Of a stretch of 64,000 nt of DNA, positions 16,387 through 24,401 are shown piece after piece. Under the pieces are notes generated by a model. The model ran no database searches and was not told the origin of the DNA. It saw only the letters and a program-made list of their open reading frames with translations. The DNA is taken from the NCBI GenBank assembly GCA_017478025.1, contig JAFVGZ010000003.1, positions 248,001 to 312,000 on the forward strand, in the 5' to 3' direction. Source of the stretch: Prevotella sp. (GTDB lineage Bacteria > Bacteroidota > Bacteroidia > Bacteroidales > Bacteroidaceae). A program made the position numbers and the translations under genes. Every line of letters begins with the position of its first letter. Positions within the stretch are counted from its first letter, which is position 1.

Positions 16387-17640
16387 ATGTCAGCAGTCAT
16401 GATTGCAGCACCCACCAGCGGCTCGGGCAAGACAACAATTGCCCGAGGGCTGATGGGATTGCTCGTAAAAAAAGGATATAGCGTACAGCCGTTCAAGTGC
16501 GGGCCTGACTATATCGACACAAAGTTCCACGAAGCCGTATGCGGGCATCCAAGCATCAATCTGGACACCTTTATGGCTTCGCCCGAACATGTGCGGGAGC
16601 TGTTTGCCCATTATGGAGCAGGTGCTGACGTGTGTATAGTAGAGGGAATGATGGGACTCTTTGACGGTTATGACAGAGAGCGCGGCTCGTCTTACGAAAT
16701 AGCCCGCGAACTCGGAATACCCGTCGTGCTGGTGGTGGATGCAAAGAGTGCTGCCTACTCAATGGCAGCGTTGCTCTCAGGCTTCATCAACTTCAGGAAG
16801 GATATACACATCGCCGGAGTGATATTCAATAAAGTAGGGTCTGAGAAGCACTATAGAATGCTTCGTCAGGTATGCGAGGATTTGGATGTAGAATGTATGG
16901 GCTACCTGCCCAAGAATGCATCCCTTGAACAAGGCTCACGCTATCTGGGGCTGGACTTCTCCCAGGAGCATGACAGTCAGGAGTTGATACATCTGCTGGA
17001 AGAACATGTGGAATGGGAACGGCTGTTAACCCTGACGCCATCCATCCCGATTCTTCAATCTTCACTCTTCACTCCTCACTCTTCCGCCCTGATAGCACGT
17101 AATAGCGAGTCGTTTTCGTTCCTATATCAGGAGATGATAGACAGCTTTGGCAAAGTAAACTTCTTTGATCCTGAGCGGGATGTGCCGGATTTGAATGATA
17201 TAGACCTGCTTTACCTCTCTGGAGGCTATCCGGAGAAGCATCTTGAGGCTTTGGTAAGCAATGAGGCCTGTCGCAGGGCAATCAGGACATTTGCCGAAAC
17301 AGGCGGCCGTATCGTTGCCGAATGTGGAGGGATGATGTATCTCTGCAAGAGTATCGTAACCGATGAGGGTGAGTTTCCCATGTGTGGTGTCCTGCCATAC
17401 AGCATTACGGCACGCAGGACAGACCGCAGATTGTCATTGGGTTATCGTCGGTTCATTCTTGACGGGAAAGAGTATCGTGGGCATGAATTCCACTATACTC
17501 AGTTCTTTGGCGAAGTGCCCGAAAGCATCACCCAGGTCTATGATGCCAAAGGTAATCCTGTACCGACACCTGTTTTCAGGTATAAGAATGTTTTAGCCAG
17601 TTATACGCATTTGTATGGAGGAGGGATGAGAGAGGAATGA
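16387..17640 (+). CDS. cbiA: Cobyrinate a,c-diamide synthase
   Basis: 417 residues from the ATG at 16387, where the protein reads MSAVMIAAPTSGSGKTT. It amidates the a and c side chains of cob(II)yrinate using ATP and glutamine. The P-loop lies at 8-17, 'KCGPDYID' near 38, and the type I glutaminase domain at about 245-417, with the nucleophile Cys in 'VAECGGMMYL' near 311 and 'GHEFHYTQFF'. Between the two domains (about residues 218-235) the DNA consists of heptamers such as CTTCACT, giving the peptide 'LQSSLFTPHSSA', a repeat-derived linker. The C-terminus GGGMREE* also runs into a GGGATGAGAGAG-type array (17618-17665). Confidence 0.93.
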   Translation: MSAVMIAAPTSGSGKTTIARGLMGLLVKKGYSVQPFKCGPDYIDTKFHEAVCGHPSINLDTFMASPEHVRELFAHYGAGADVCIVEGMMGLFDGYDRERGSSYEIARELGIPVVLVVDAKSAAYSMAALLSGFINFRKDIHIAGVIFNKVGSEKHYRMLRQVCEDLDVECMGYLPKNASLEQGSRYLGLDFSQEHDSQELIHLLEEHVEWERLLTLTPSIPILQSSLFTPHSSALIARNSESFSFLYQEMIDSFGKVNFFDPERDVPDLNDIDLLYLSGGYPEKHLEALVSNEACRRAIRTFAETGGRIVAECGGMMYLCKSIVTDEGEFPMCGVLPYSITARRTDRRLSLGYRRFILDGKEYRGHEFHYTQFFGEVPESITQVYDAKGNPVPTPVFRYKNVLASYTHLYGGGMREE

Positions 17641-17726
17641 TGAGAGAGAAGGGATGAGAGAGGAAAGACGAACGAATAAGAACGAGTGCCTTACGGTTTC
17701 CCCGCAAGGACAACTGTTAAGACCAC

Positions 17727-18188
17727 GTGAAAAAGATTTACACAAAGACAGGCGATGAGGGAATGACCAGCTTGCGCGATGGTGTGCGCGTTTGCAAGGA
17801 TGATCCGCGCATTGAGGCGAATGGGGAGATTGATATGCTCAATTCGCTATTAGGACTGTTTGCTGAAAAGAGTCCGCTTTTGGCAGACATACAACGCGAA
17901 CTGATGGTGGTGATGAGTCATGTAGCGACTCCTGAGGGTAAGGATAATCCGCGTCAGCTGCATTGTGATGAACTCACGGAGCAAATGGAGCGCGCCATAG
18001 ATGCCGCTAGTATCTCGACAGGCTTTGTAGTTCCTCATGGCATCGTTCATGTGGCACGTGCGCAATGCCGAACAGCTGAGCGCCGCCTGTGGACCGTTCA
18101 TCGCCTTTATCCCCTCAACGAAAGCATCCTCAAAATGATAAACCGCCTGTCTGACTATCTCTTTGTCTTAGGACAGGGTGAGGAGTGA
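17727..18188 (+). CDS. ATP:cob(I)alamin adenosyltransferase, PduO type
   Basis: 153 residues beginning at GTG 17727. The enzyme transfers the adenosyl group from ATP to reduced corrinoids. Signatures: 'IYTKTGDEGMTSL' at 3-15 (nucleotide loop), 'CRTAERRLW' near 119-127 and 'INRLSDYLFVLG' near 138-149. It is shorter than typical PduO domains (about 180-190), with the central region compacted. It lies between cbiA and cbiP. The 86 bases upstream are purine-rich array sequence; the 180 bases downstream hold an AATTAAAA/AATTC heptamer stretch, a GC-rich CCACCCCGGCCCTCCC block and the long array before cbiP. Confidence 0.9.
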   Translation: MKKIYTKTGDEGMTSLRDGVRVCKDDPRIEANGEIDMLNSLLGLFAEKSPLLADIQRELMVVMSHVATPEGKDNPRQLHCDELTEQMERAIDAASISTGFVVPHGIVHVARAQCRTAERRLWTVHRLYPLNESILKMINRLSDYLFVLGQGEE

Positions 18189-18283
18189 GGAATTAAAAAT
18201 TAAGAATTCAAAATTCAAAATCAAAGTTCCACCCCGGCCCTCCCTTGTAGGAGAGGAAGAAGGGACAATAGCAACAGCATCAA

Positions 18284-18369
18284 AATTGTAAATGGTAAAT
18301 GGTCAATGGTAAATGGTCAATGGTAAAGAGTAAACAGTAAATAGTACATTGTAAATTGTAAATTGTACA
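18284..18369. repeat. Heptamer array AATKGTM leading into cbiP
   Basis: About twelve consecutive 7-bp units: AATTGTA, AATGGTA, AATGGTC, AATGGTA and so on, drifting to AATAGTA, CATTGTA, AATTGTA. The final unit gives the 'catg' that holds the cbiP start codon at 18369. Confidence 0.88.
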
Positions 18370-19847
18370 TGAAAAATGTTCTCCATCCAATCATGTTCGC
18401 GGGAACGGGTAGCAATGTTGGCAAGAGCATTGTTGCTACGGCTTTCTGTCGCATCTTCCGTCTGGATGGCTATATGCCTGCTCCTTTCAAGGCACAGAAT
18501 ATGGCCCTTAACAGTTATGCCACCCCTGACGGTCTGGAGATAGGGCGTGCTCAGGCGGTACAGGCCGAGGCTGCCGGCATCCCATGCCATACTGACATGA
18601 ACCCTCTGCTCCTAAAGCCTCAGAGCGACCATACGAGTCAGGTGGTGCTGCACGGTAAGCCCATCGGCAACCGCGATGCCTACGAATACTGGCGCCGCCC
18701 CTCCCCTTCGAGTGCTTCGCGGTTTCCCCGCGAAGACTGCCCCTCCCCCATTGACTTCCGAAAAGAAGTCTGCGATGCCTTTGACCGCCTTGCTTCATGC
18801 TATAATCCGATTGTTATGGAGGGTGCCGGCAGCATATCCGAGCTGAACCTCCGCGATACAGACCTTGTGAACCTACCGATGGCGCGGCATGCAGGGGCCG
18901 ATGTCATTCTTGTGGGCGATATAGACAGGGGCGGTGTCTTTGCCTCCGTATATGGCAGTATCATGCTGCAGACCCCTGAGGACAGGAAGTTCATCAAGGG
19001 CATCATCATCAATAAGTTTCGCGGCGACATGCGACTCTTTGACGAGGGGCGCAGCATGCTTGAGGATATCTGCGGCGTTCCTGTGCTGGGAGTCATACCT
19101 TATTATAAAGACATCTACATAGATGAAGAAGATAGCGTCAGCCTTGAGCAAAAACGCAGACAACTGGCAGAAGGAAAGGTGAATGTTGCCGTGGTTCTGT
19201 TGAGACACATCAGCAACTTTACTGACTTTGACACCCTAGAGCGTGACTCGCGCGTCAACCTCTTTTACACCAACAACACCTCAGACATCAGTCATGCAGA
19301 CATCATTATCCTGCCCGGCACGAAGCAGACTTTGGAAGACCTGTTGGAGTTGCGCCGCAATGGATGTGCCCAGGCTATCATGCGTGCCCATCGTGATGGG
19401 AAGAAGGTTGTAGGCATTTGTGGGGGCTATCAGATGTTGGGGCAGACCATCAGCGACCCTGAAGGCATAGAGGGCAATATCGCCACCCTGCCCGGGCTGG
19501 GGCTGCTGCCAATCTATACCACGATGACAAGAGAGAAGACAACGAGGCAAGTTACCTTTGATTTCAACGGTCAGGAGTGCAGGGGTTACGAGATACACCA
19601 AGGTGTAAGCGATACTGATGAAGCCATAATTCAGTCAGAAAGGTGCATCGGTACATACATTCATGGTTTCCTTGACAATCAACCGGTTATAGAACACCTG
19701 CTTAAAGACCACCTCAGTCCTTTGACCTCAGACCTCAGCCCTTTGACCTCCGACTTTAAGGACGAACAATACAATAGGCTTGCCGATCATGTTCGCCGAC
19801 ACGTTGACATGGAACGAATCTACAAAATACTGACAGACAATGATTGA
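18369..19847 (+). CDS. cbiP: Cobyric acid synthase
   Basis: 492 residues from the ATG at 18369, which itself closes a heptamer array. It amidates side chains b, d, e and g of adenosylcobyrinate diamide. ATP-binding 'MFAGTGSNVGKS' near 9-20; 'DIDRGGVFASVYG' near 180; glutaminase domain about 255-480 with 'VVGICGGYQMLGQ' holding the Cys near 350. Two segments are foreign to the family and repeat-encoded: 'RRPSPSSASRFPRED' near 112, from a GC-rich hairpin block (about 18697-18755), and two copies of LSPLTSD near 450, from a 21-bp repeat (19713-19754). The gene overlaps cobD by 8 bases. Confidence 0.94.
   Translation: MKNVLHPIMFAGTGSNVGKSIVATAFCRIFRLDGYMPAPFKAQNMALNSYATPDGLEIGRAQAVQAEAAGIPCHTDMNPLLLKPQSDHTSQVVLHGKPIGNRDAYEYWRRPSPSSASRFPREDCPSPIDFRKEVCDAFDRLASCYNPIVMEGAGSISELNLRDTDLVNLPMARHAGADVILVGDIDRGGVFASVYGSIMLQTPEDRKFIKGIIINKFRGDMRLFDEGRSMLEDICGVPVLGVIPYYKDIYIDEEDSVSLEQKRRQLAEGKVNVAVVLLRHISNFTDFDTLERDSRVNLFYTNNTSDISHADIIILPGTKQTLEDLLELRRNGCAQAIMRAHRDGKKVVGICGGYQMLGQTISDPEGIEGNIATLPGLGLLPIYTTMTREKTTRQVTFDFNGQECRGYEIHQGVSDTDEAIIQSERCIGTYIHGFLDNQPVIEHLLKDHLSPLTSDLSPLTSDFKDEQYNRLADHVRRHVDMERIYKILTDND
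19713..19754 (+). repeat. 21-bp tandem repeat inside cbiP (2 copies)
   Basis: Two 21-bp copies beginning CTCAG at 19713 and 19734 encode LSPLTSD twice; 21 = 3 x 7, so the reading frame is kept. The insertion is just before the last helical part of the protein. Confidence 0.85.
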
Positions 19848-20937
19848 GGGACACGGCGACGACGCATATAAATATAAAGACATCAGGAGCGACTTCTCCT
19901 CTAATATCTGCGCTCACGGCAGTCATCATGGCCTGCTGAACCATCTTGCGGCCCATCCTGAGCTGATAGACCATTATCCTGAGCCTGAGGCGTGGTCGTT
20001 GGAAAAGATGTTGGCAGCAAAACATGACATAGACCCCAGGCAGGTCATCGTGACAAGCGGCGCGACAGAGGCCATTTACCTCATAGCCCAGACGTTTCGC
20101 CTGAATGCCATAATCCCAGAACCGACATTTAGCGAATATGCCGAAGCCTGTATGATGTACAATTTACCATGTACAATGTACAATTTTCGTGACGGAAAGC
20201 AAACAAACGCTCACCCCTCGTCCCTCATCCCTGCCACCGTGTCCTGCGGTTCTTTGCTAAGCAAAGCGTCACAAGTGCCGAGCGCTCCGCAGGGTCTACT
20301 ATGGCTCTGCAACCCTAATAACCCAACGGGCGAGGTCTATGACAGACGCAACATAGAAAGGATGATCGCAGAGCACGAGATTGTGGTAATAGACCAGAGC
20401 TACGCTAACTATACAGATGCTTCTGTGATGTCACCGCAAGAGGGGTGCATGGCGCAGAATGTCATTCAGATTCACTCCATAACAAAAGACTACGGCGTAC
20501 CTGGTCTGAGGCTTGGGTATATCACGGCTCATGACAGGCTGACCGAGCAGATTCGTCAGTACATGCGTCCATGGAGTGTCTCGGCATTGGCTATAGAGGC
20601 AGGCAAGTATCTGTTGCAGCATGACGAGCTGATATGCCGCCCTGACTTGCAGGAGGCGCAACGCCTTCGCGAGAAACTTAATCAGATAAAGGGCATAGAG
20701 GTTATGCCTACAAAGACCAACTTTATGCTTTGCAGGCTGGAGCATCATACAGCAGCAGAACTGAAGGAATACCTTGCATGTGAACATCACATTCTCATCC
20801 GCGACGCCTCGAATTTCAAAGGCCTTACTCCTCACCATTTCCGCGTAGCCTCTCAGACAGCAGAAGAAAATGATGCCCTGGTCAGAGCGATAGAGGGCTT
20901 TATGGATGAAGGAGGATGGATGAGGGTTTATGGATGA
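19840..20937 (+). CDS. cobD: Threonine-phosphate decarboxylase-like PLP aminotransferase
   Basis: 365 residues. It is a fold-type I PLP enzyme related to HisC; in cobalamin clusters it makes (R)-1-amino-2-propanol phosphate from threonine phosphate. Signatures: 'DFSSNI' near 18, 'TSGATEAIYLI' near 71, 'LCNPNNPTGEV' near 150, and the PLP-lysine in 'HSITKDYGVPGLRLGY'. Residues about 107-147 ('MYNLPCTMYNF' to 'PSAPQ') are additional to the fold and come from repeats: TACAATT/TACAATG heptamers and a 51-bp hairpin element. The last residues (GFMDEGGWMRVYG) come from a 14-bp array. Activity therefore depends on this loop being tolerated. It overlaps cbiP by 8 bases and lies 86 bases ahead of the likely cbiB start. 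Confidence 0.88.
   Translation: MIEGHGDDAYKYKDIRSDFSSNICAHGSHHGLLNHLAAHPELIDHYPEPEAWSLEKMLAAKHDIDPRQVIVTSGATEAIYLIAQTFRLNAIIPEPTFSEYAEACMMYNLPCTMYNFRDGKQTNAHPSSLIPATVSCGSLLSKASQVPSAPQGLLWLCNPNNPTGEVYDRRNIERMIAEHEIVVIDQSYANYTDASVMSPQEGCMAQNVIQIHSITKDYGVPGLRLGYITAHDRLTEQIRQYMRPWSVSALAIEAGKYLLQHDELICRPDLQEAQRLREKLNQIKGIEVMPTKTNFMLCRLEHHTAAELKEYLACEHHILIRDASNFKGLTPHHFRVASQTAEENDALVRAIEGFMDEGGWMRVYG
20243..20293. repeat. 51-bp hairpin element, copy 1 (inside cobD)
   Basis: Begins CCTGCGG and ends CCGCAGG (inverted ends) with an internal TTTGCTAAGCAAA near-palindrome. It differs at one base from 46874-46924; similarity extends a few bases outward (GCCACCGTG upstream). At 51 bp (17 codons) it keeps the cobD frame. 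Confidence 0.9.
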
Positions 20938-20957
20938 GGGAGGAGGGATGAGTGTTT
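20902..20957 (+). repeat. 14-bp tandem array at the cobD 3' end
   Basis: Four 14-bp units, ATGGATGAAGGAGG and variants, at 20902, 20916, 20930 and 20944. The first two and part of the third encode the C-terminus of CobD. Confidence 0.85.
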
Positions 20958-20966
20958 GCTACAATA

Positions 20967-21036
20967 AATGTTCAATGTTCAATGGTCAATCCTCAATGTT
21001 CAATGGTCAATGTTCAATGGTCAATGGTAAATATTA
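20967..21036 (+). repeat. Heptamer array AATGKTC upstream of and into cbiB
   Basis: Ten 7-bp units from AATGTTC (20967) to AATATTA (21030). The probable cbiB start ATG (21024) is within the ninth unit. Confidence 0.88.
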
Positions 21037-21929
21037 CATCATTATTGGTAGGCTGGTTGCTTGACCTCCTGTTGGGTGACCCTGTTTGGTTGCCGCATCC
21101 TGTGGTGGGGTTTGGCAAGGCTATTGCCTTTGGCGAGCATCATTTCAACAGAGGCTCCTTTCGCAAAATAAAGGGTGCAATAATGGCTGTCGTTCTTATT
21201 ATTGCCACCTATGCCGTTGGGCTGGTTATCAATTCTCACCTGCCTATTTTCAATTTCCTCATAGTGTTCTTCTGTCTTGCCGGCACAACGCTCATTCGGG
21301 AAGTGCGTGCCGTTTTCCTTGCCCTTGACCGTAGCCTTGACGAGGGACGCAGGCAGGTGGCTCGCATCGTGGGGCGTGACACATCTGAGCTCTCTGCTCA
21401 GGAGGTACGTACCGCCGCCCTTGAAACCCTTGCCGAGAACCTCAGCGACGGCGTCATAGCTCCGCTCTTCTGGTTTGCCGTGCTTGGGGTACCGGGGATG
21501 CTTACTTATAAGATGATTAACACTCTCGACTCAATGATAGGTTACAGAACGGAGCGCTACCGTGACTTCGGTTGCTGGGCTGCCCGTATCGATGACATCG
21601 CCAACTATATCCCGGCTCGCCTCACGGCCATGCTGATGGTGATAGCTGCAGGGAAACCGCAACTCTCTCGGTTTGTCTGGCAGAACGGGCGCAAGCATGC
21701 CTCGCCCAACAGCGGCTATCCCGAGGCTGCTCTGGCAGGTATCCTGAACTGTCGCTTCGGAGGACCGCACTACTACTTCGGCGAAATCTTTGACAAGCCT
21801 TACATCGGGGTGAACGAGCGTCCGCTTTCAACGTCTGACATGCAGACCGCAATCCGTGTCAACAGAATAGCAGAAGTCTTGATGCTTGCTGCCGTTTGTT
21901 GTTGGCTTGTGGCTAAAAGTCTTTGCTAA
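21024..21929 (+). CDS. cbiB: Adenosylcobinamide-phosphate synthase
   Basis: 301 residues from the ATG at 21024 (MVNITSLLVGWLLDLLLGDP), where family members normally begin. Frame-compatible starts at 20952 (GTG), 20982 and 21003 would only add residues read from the heptamer array. This inner-membrane enzyme joins aminopropanol (phosphate) to adenosylcobyric acid. Signatures: 'DLLLGDPVWLPHPVVGFG' near 13, 'ETLAENLSDGVIAPLFW' near 137, 'INTLDSMIGYRTERY', and 'GGPHYYFGE' near the C-terminus, with several hydrophobic helices. Its stop codon lies in the second unit of a 13-bp array. Confidence 0.93.
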   Translation: MVNITSLLVGWLLDLLLGDPVWLPHPVVGFGKAIAFGEHHFNRGSFRKIKGAIMAVVLIIATYAVGLVINSHLPIFNFLIVFFCLAGTTLIREVRAVFLALDRSLDEGRRQVARIVGRDTSELSAQEVRTAALETLAENLSDGVIAPLFWFAVLGVPGMLTYKMINTLDSMIGYRTERYRDFGCWAARIDDIANYIPARLTAMLMVIAAGKPQLSRFVWQNGRKHASPNSGYPEAALAGILNCRFGGPHYYFGEIFDKPYIGVNERPLSTSDMQTAIRVNRIAEVLMLAAVCCWLVAKSLC

Positions 21930-21976
21930 AAGTCTTTTCTAAAGATGTTTGCTATAGGTATTAGCTAAAAGTATTT
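21912..21976. repeat. 13-bp tandem array containing the stop codons of cbiB and cobT
   Basis: Five 13-bp units, GCTAAAAGTCTTT and variants, at 21912, 21925, 21938, 21951 and 21964. The cbiB TAA (21927-21929) is in unit 2 and the minus-strand cobT stop (21967-21965) is in unit 5, so both converging genes end inside one array. Confidence 0.9.
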
Positions 21977-23023
21977 CGTAATCCGGGCGTTGTCAAAATT
22001 GTTCATCTCGTTGACCATGCGGACAGCAGAATCTATGATGGGGAAAGCGCATAGTGCACCTGTCCCCTCGCCTAACCGCAGTCCCAGATGCAGGAGCGGC
22101 TTTGCATCCACAATGTCGAGCATCATCTTGTGTCCGCTCTCATCCCCGCAATGGGTGAATATCATGTAGTCCTGTGAGGCGGGGTAAAGGCGAATGGCAG
22201 CCAGGGCGCATGCTGTCATGATGAACCCGTCTATCAAGATGACAACGTGTTGCTCAGCAGCGCGTAGCATGGCACCAATGGCGGCAACCATCTCAAAGCC
22301 GCCGAAATAGCGAATAGGAGTAACAGGACTGACGGAGGCCACGTCTTTGCCGTAAAACTCGTGATACCTCTCCATAGACCTTGAGAGCACCTCATACTTA
22401 TGTCGGATGCCATCGTTGTCAAGACCTGCACCGGCACCTATACAGTCCTTCAGAGGGATATCCCCAAAGAGGCTCATCCAAATGCTTGACGGCGAGGTGT
22501 TGCCTATGCCCATCTCACCAACAGACAGGATGCGACACCCTTCGGCAACGCAGCTGTCCACCAGGTCAATACCTACGGACAAGGTGCGGTCAAACTCTTC
22601 CTCGCTCATGGCGGGCTCATAAAGGAAGTTCCCGGTGCCTCGGGCAATCTTACGATCGATGATACCACTCACGCCAGACAGGTCATAATCCACGCCGACA
22701 TCGACAATGCGGAGCGTGAAGCCGTGCTGACGGCAAAACATATTGACTCCTCCACCACCACGGGTGAAATTGATCATCTGCTGCCACGTGACCTCTCGCG
22801 GAGAGATGCTGACACCCTCGCGCTCTATGCCGTGGTCGCCGCCCAAAAGCAAGTGGCAGGGATGGGCAACGCTGGGAGAGAGTGTCTGCTGAATGAGACA
22901 GACCTGCATGGCAATCTCCTCCAGGCGTCCCAAGGAGCCCTTAGGCTTATTCAGGTTATCTATCTTGGCCTGTATAGCAGACAGAAGTGATTGGTCTGTA
23001 GAATGAATGTCGAATGTTCTCAT
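21965..23023 (-). CDS. cobT: Nicotinate-nucleotide--dimethylbenzimidazole phosphoribosyltransferase
   Basis: 352 residues, full length. It makes alpha-ribazole phosphate from a lower-ligand base and nicotinate mononucleotide. Signatures: 'LNKPKGSLGRLEEIA' near 28, 'GGDHGIEREGVS' near 66, 'GEMGIGNTSPSS' near 172 (base-binding loop) and 'GEGTGALCAFP' near 315, which holds the catalytic Glu. Its start overlaps the cobU stop by 4 bases, so the two are translationally coupled. The C-terminal codons TKYF* fall in a 13-bp repeat array shared with the 3' end of cbiB. Confidence 0.96.
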   Translation of the reverse strand: MRTFDIHSTDQSLLSAIQAKIDNLNKPKGSLGRLEEIAMQVCLIQQTLSPSVAHPCHLLLGGDHGIEREGVSISPREVTWQQMINFTRGGGGVNMFCRQHGFTLRIVDVGVDYDLSGVSGIIDRKIARGTGNFLYEPAMSEEEFDRTLSVGIDLVDSCVAEGCRILSVGEMGIGNTSPSSIWMSLFGDIPLKDCIGAGAGLDNDGIRHKYEVLSRSMERYHEFYGKDVASVSPVTPIRYFGGFEMVAAIGAMLRAAEQHVVILIDGFIMTACALAAIRLYPASQDYMIFTHCGDESGHKMMLDIVDAKPLLHLGLRLGEGTGALCAFPIIDSAVRMVNEMNNFDNARITKYF

Positions 23024-23529
23024 TTGATTTTTAGTTCTATTCCTGACACCATGAGTATTACCTCGTCGGCTTTCATGGCGATATATTGGTTCATCCAGCC
23101 TTCCAGGTCTGTGAACTTACGTTGCAATGCGTTGTCAGAGACCCCTCCAAGGCCTATTTCGTTGGTAACGAAGATGTAGGTGGCATCCTGATGGGTGAAG
23201 GCATCAAACTCTCTCTTAGCTATCTCAAGCACCTTGTCCGTGTCAGAGTCATTAGCAAAGAAGAAATTGGTGAGCCACAATGTCACGCAGTCTATTACGA
23301 CCACACGCCCCGTAAGATTGTGACGGCTCAGGTGCATCTCCTCCTCAATGTTGGTCCATTGCGGCCCTCGGCGCTCTTGGTGGCTGCGCACACGTTCTTG
23401 AAACTCATCATCCCAGATGTGGGCTGTGGCAAGATATACCGGACTGTCTGACAGGCTCAATGCCAAGGCCTCGGCCCTCTGGCTCTTGCCTGAACGCTGA
23501 CCGCCTGTGATAAGAATAATCTTTTTCAT
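23020..23529 (-). CDS. cobU: Adenosylcobinamide kinase / adenosylcobinamide-phosphate guanylyltransferase
   Basis: 169 residues, typical length. It phosphorylates adenosylcobinamide and transfers GMP from GTP to give adenosylcobinamide-GDP. P-loop 'ITGGQRSGKSQRAE' at 7-20; 'YLATAHIWDDEFQERVRSHQ' with the His that accepts GMP in the 'RVRSHQERR' region near 50; 'VIDCVTLWLTN' near 78; 'FVTNEIGLGGV' near 119. It lies between cobS (4 bases upstream) and cobT (4-base overlap) in the nucleotide-loop assembly operon. Confidence 0.96.
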   Translation of the reverse strand: MKKIILITGGQRSGKSQRAEALALSLSDSPVYLATAHIWDDEFQERVRSHQERRGPQWTNIEEEMHLSRHNLTGRVVVIDCVTLWLTNFFFANDSDTDKVLEIAKREFDAFTHQDATYIFVTNEIGLGGVSDNALQRKFTDLEGWMNQYIAMKADEVILMVSGIELKIK

Positions 23530-23533
23530 CGGG

Positions 23534-24325
23534 TTATAAGGGTAATAGAGAACAGATTACGAGTAGTGTGGCTAATTCTACCATCAGGCAGACAGCACCG
23601 CAACAGTCGCCGGTATAGCCTTGCAGTCGATGTCGGATGTATCGGTAGAGCAGTAGCATCACAAGTGAGGGCACCAGCAGAATGGGTATCGCCTCGTATA
23701 TCGTACAATGCAGGTTGTACATCAGCAACGCCATAGGGAGCAGCCCCTGCATGGCGAGGCCAATAACGGCTTTCCACCCCAGACGGCGATATACTGTCTT
23801 GGCCTTCGCTTCCTCCTCGCTCCGGGCGTAAGGGAGCGTTATCAGTCCTGCTGACAGCATTTTGGCATAGGGGTCGGCAGCGATGATGGCAAGACAGGCA
23901 AGCATGGGAGGCATCGAGAAGAGTGTTGCCGCAAGCAAGAAGGCATACAGGATAAGTGCAAGCACGCCAAAGGTGCCGATGTGAGAGTCCTTCATGATGG
24001 CGAGGATGCGTCCCCGGTCTGTGCCCCCGCCAAAGCCGTCAAAGAAATCTGCCAGCCCGTCTTCATGCAGAGCTCCCGTTACGAGCAGTCGGACTGTTAT
24101 GGCCATCAGCACGGCAATGATATAGGGAAAGCACATGCTGCCCATATAGAGCGCCGATGCCATCAGACCCCCTGTGAGCCATCCCGTCAGGGGCCAGAAC
24201 TCAACAACGGCCTTATAGCTGTCTTTGGAAGGTTGGTAAATACGCCAAAAAGGAAGACGGGTGAAGAATATAAACGCTCCCCACATGCGGTCATACCACG
24301 GACTTTGATTAGTATCTATATACAT
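23534..24325 (-). CDS. cobS: Adenosylcobinamide-GDP ribazoletransferase (cobalamin synthase)
   Basis: 263 residues, polytopic inner-membrane protein. It joins adenosylcobinamide-GDP and alpha-ribazole (phosphate) in the last step of cobalamin synthesis. Signatures: 'MWGAFIFFTRLPFWR' near 14-28, 'FWPLTGWLTGG' near 48, and the Mg-binding 'HEDGLADFFDGFGGGTDR' near 91-108. It is first in the operon cobS-cobU-cobT, with a promoter about 20 bases upstream that overlaps the divergent btuF promoter. Confidence 0.95.
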   Translation of the reverse strand: MYIDTNQSPWYDRMWGAFIFFTRLPFWRIYQPSKDSYKAVVEFWPLTGWLTGGLMASALYMGSMCFPYIIAVLMAITVRLLVTGALHEDGLADFFDGFGGGTDRGRILAIMKDSHIGTFGVLALILYAFLLAATLFSMPPMLACLAIIAADPYAKMLSAGLITLPYARSEEEAKAKTVYRRLGWKAVIGLAMQGLLPMALLMYNLHCTIYEAIPILLVPSLVMLLLYRYIRHRLQGYTGDCCGAVCLMVELATLLVICSLLPL

Positions 24326-24343
24326 ATAATTTTAATTTGTCTG

Positions 24344-24372
24344 CAAAATTACGAAAAAAAAATGTACTTTTG
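24344..24372. promoter_or_regulatory. Divergent promoter pair for cobS (-) and btuF (+)
   Basis: TAATTTTG on the minus strand at 24351-24344 and TACTTTTG on the plus strand at 24365-24372 are only 13 bases apart, so the two polymerase sites overlap. The -33 elements are weak. No cobalamin riboswitch blocks are visible on either side. Confidence 0.55.
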
Positions 24373-24401
24373 CAGTCGTAAACAGAATAATAACAAAAAA
24401 A

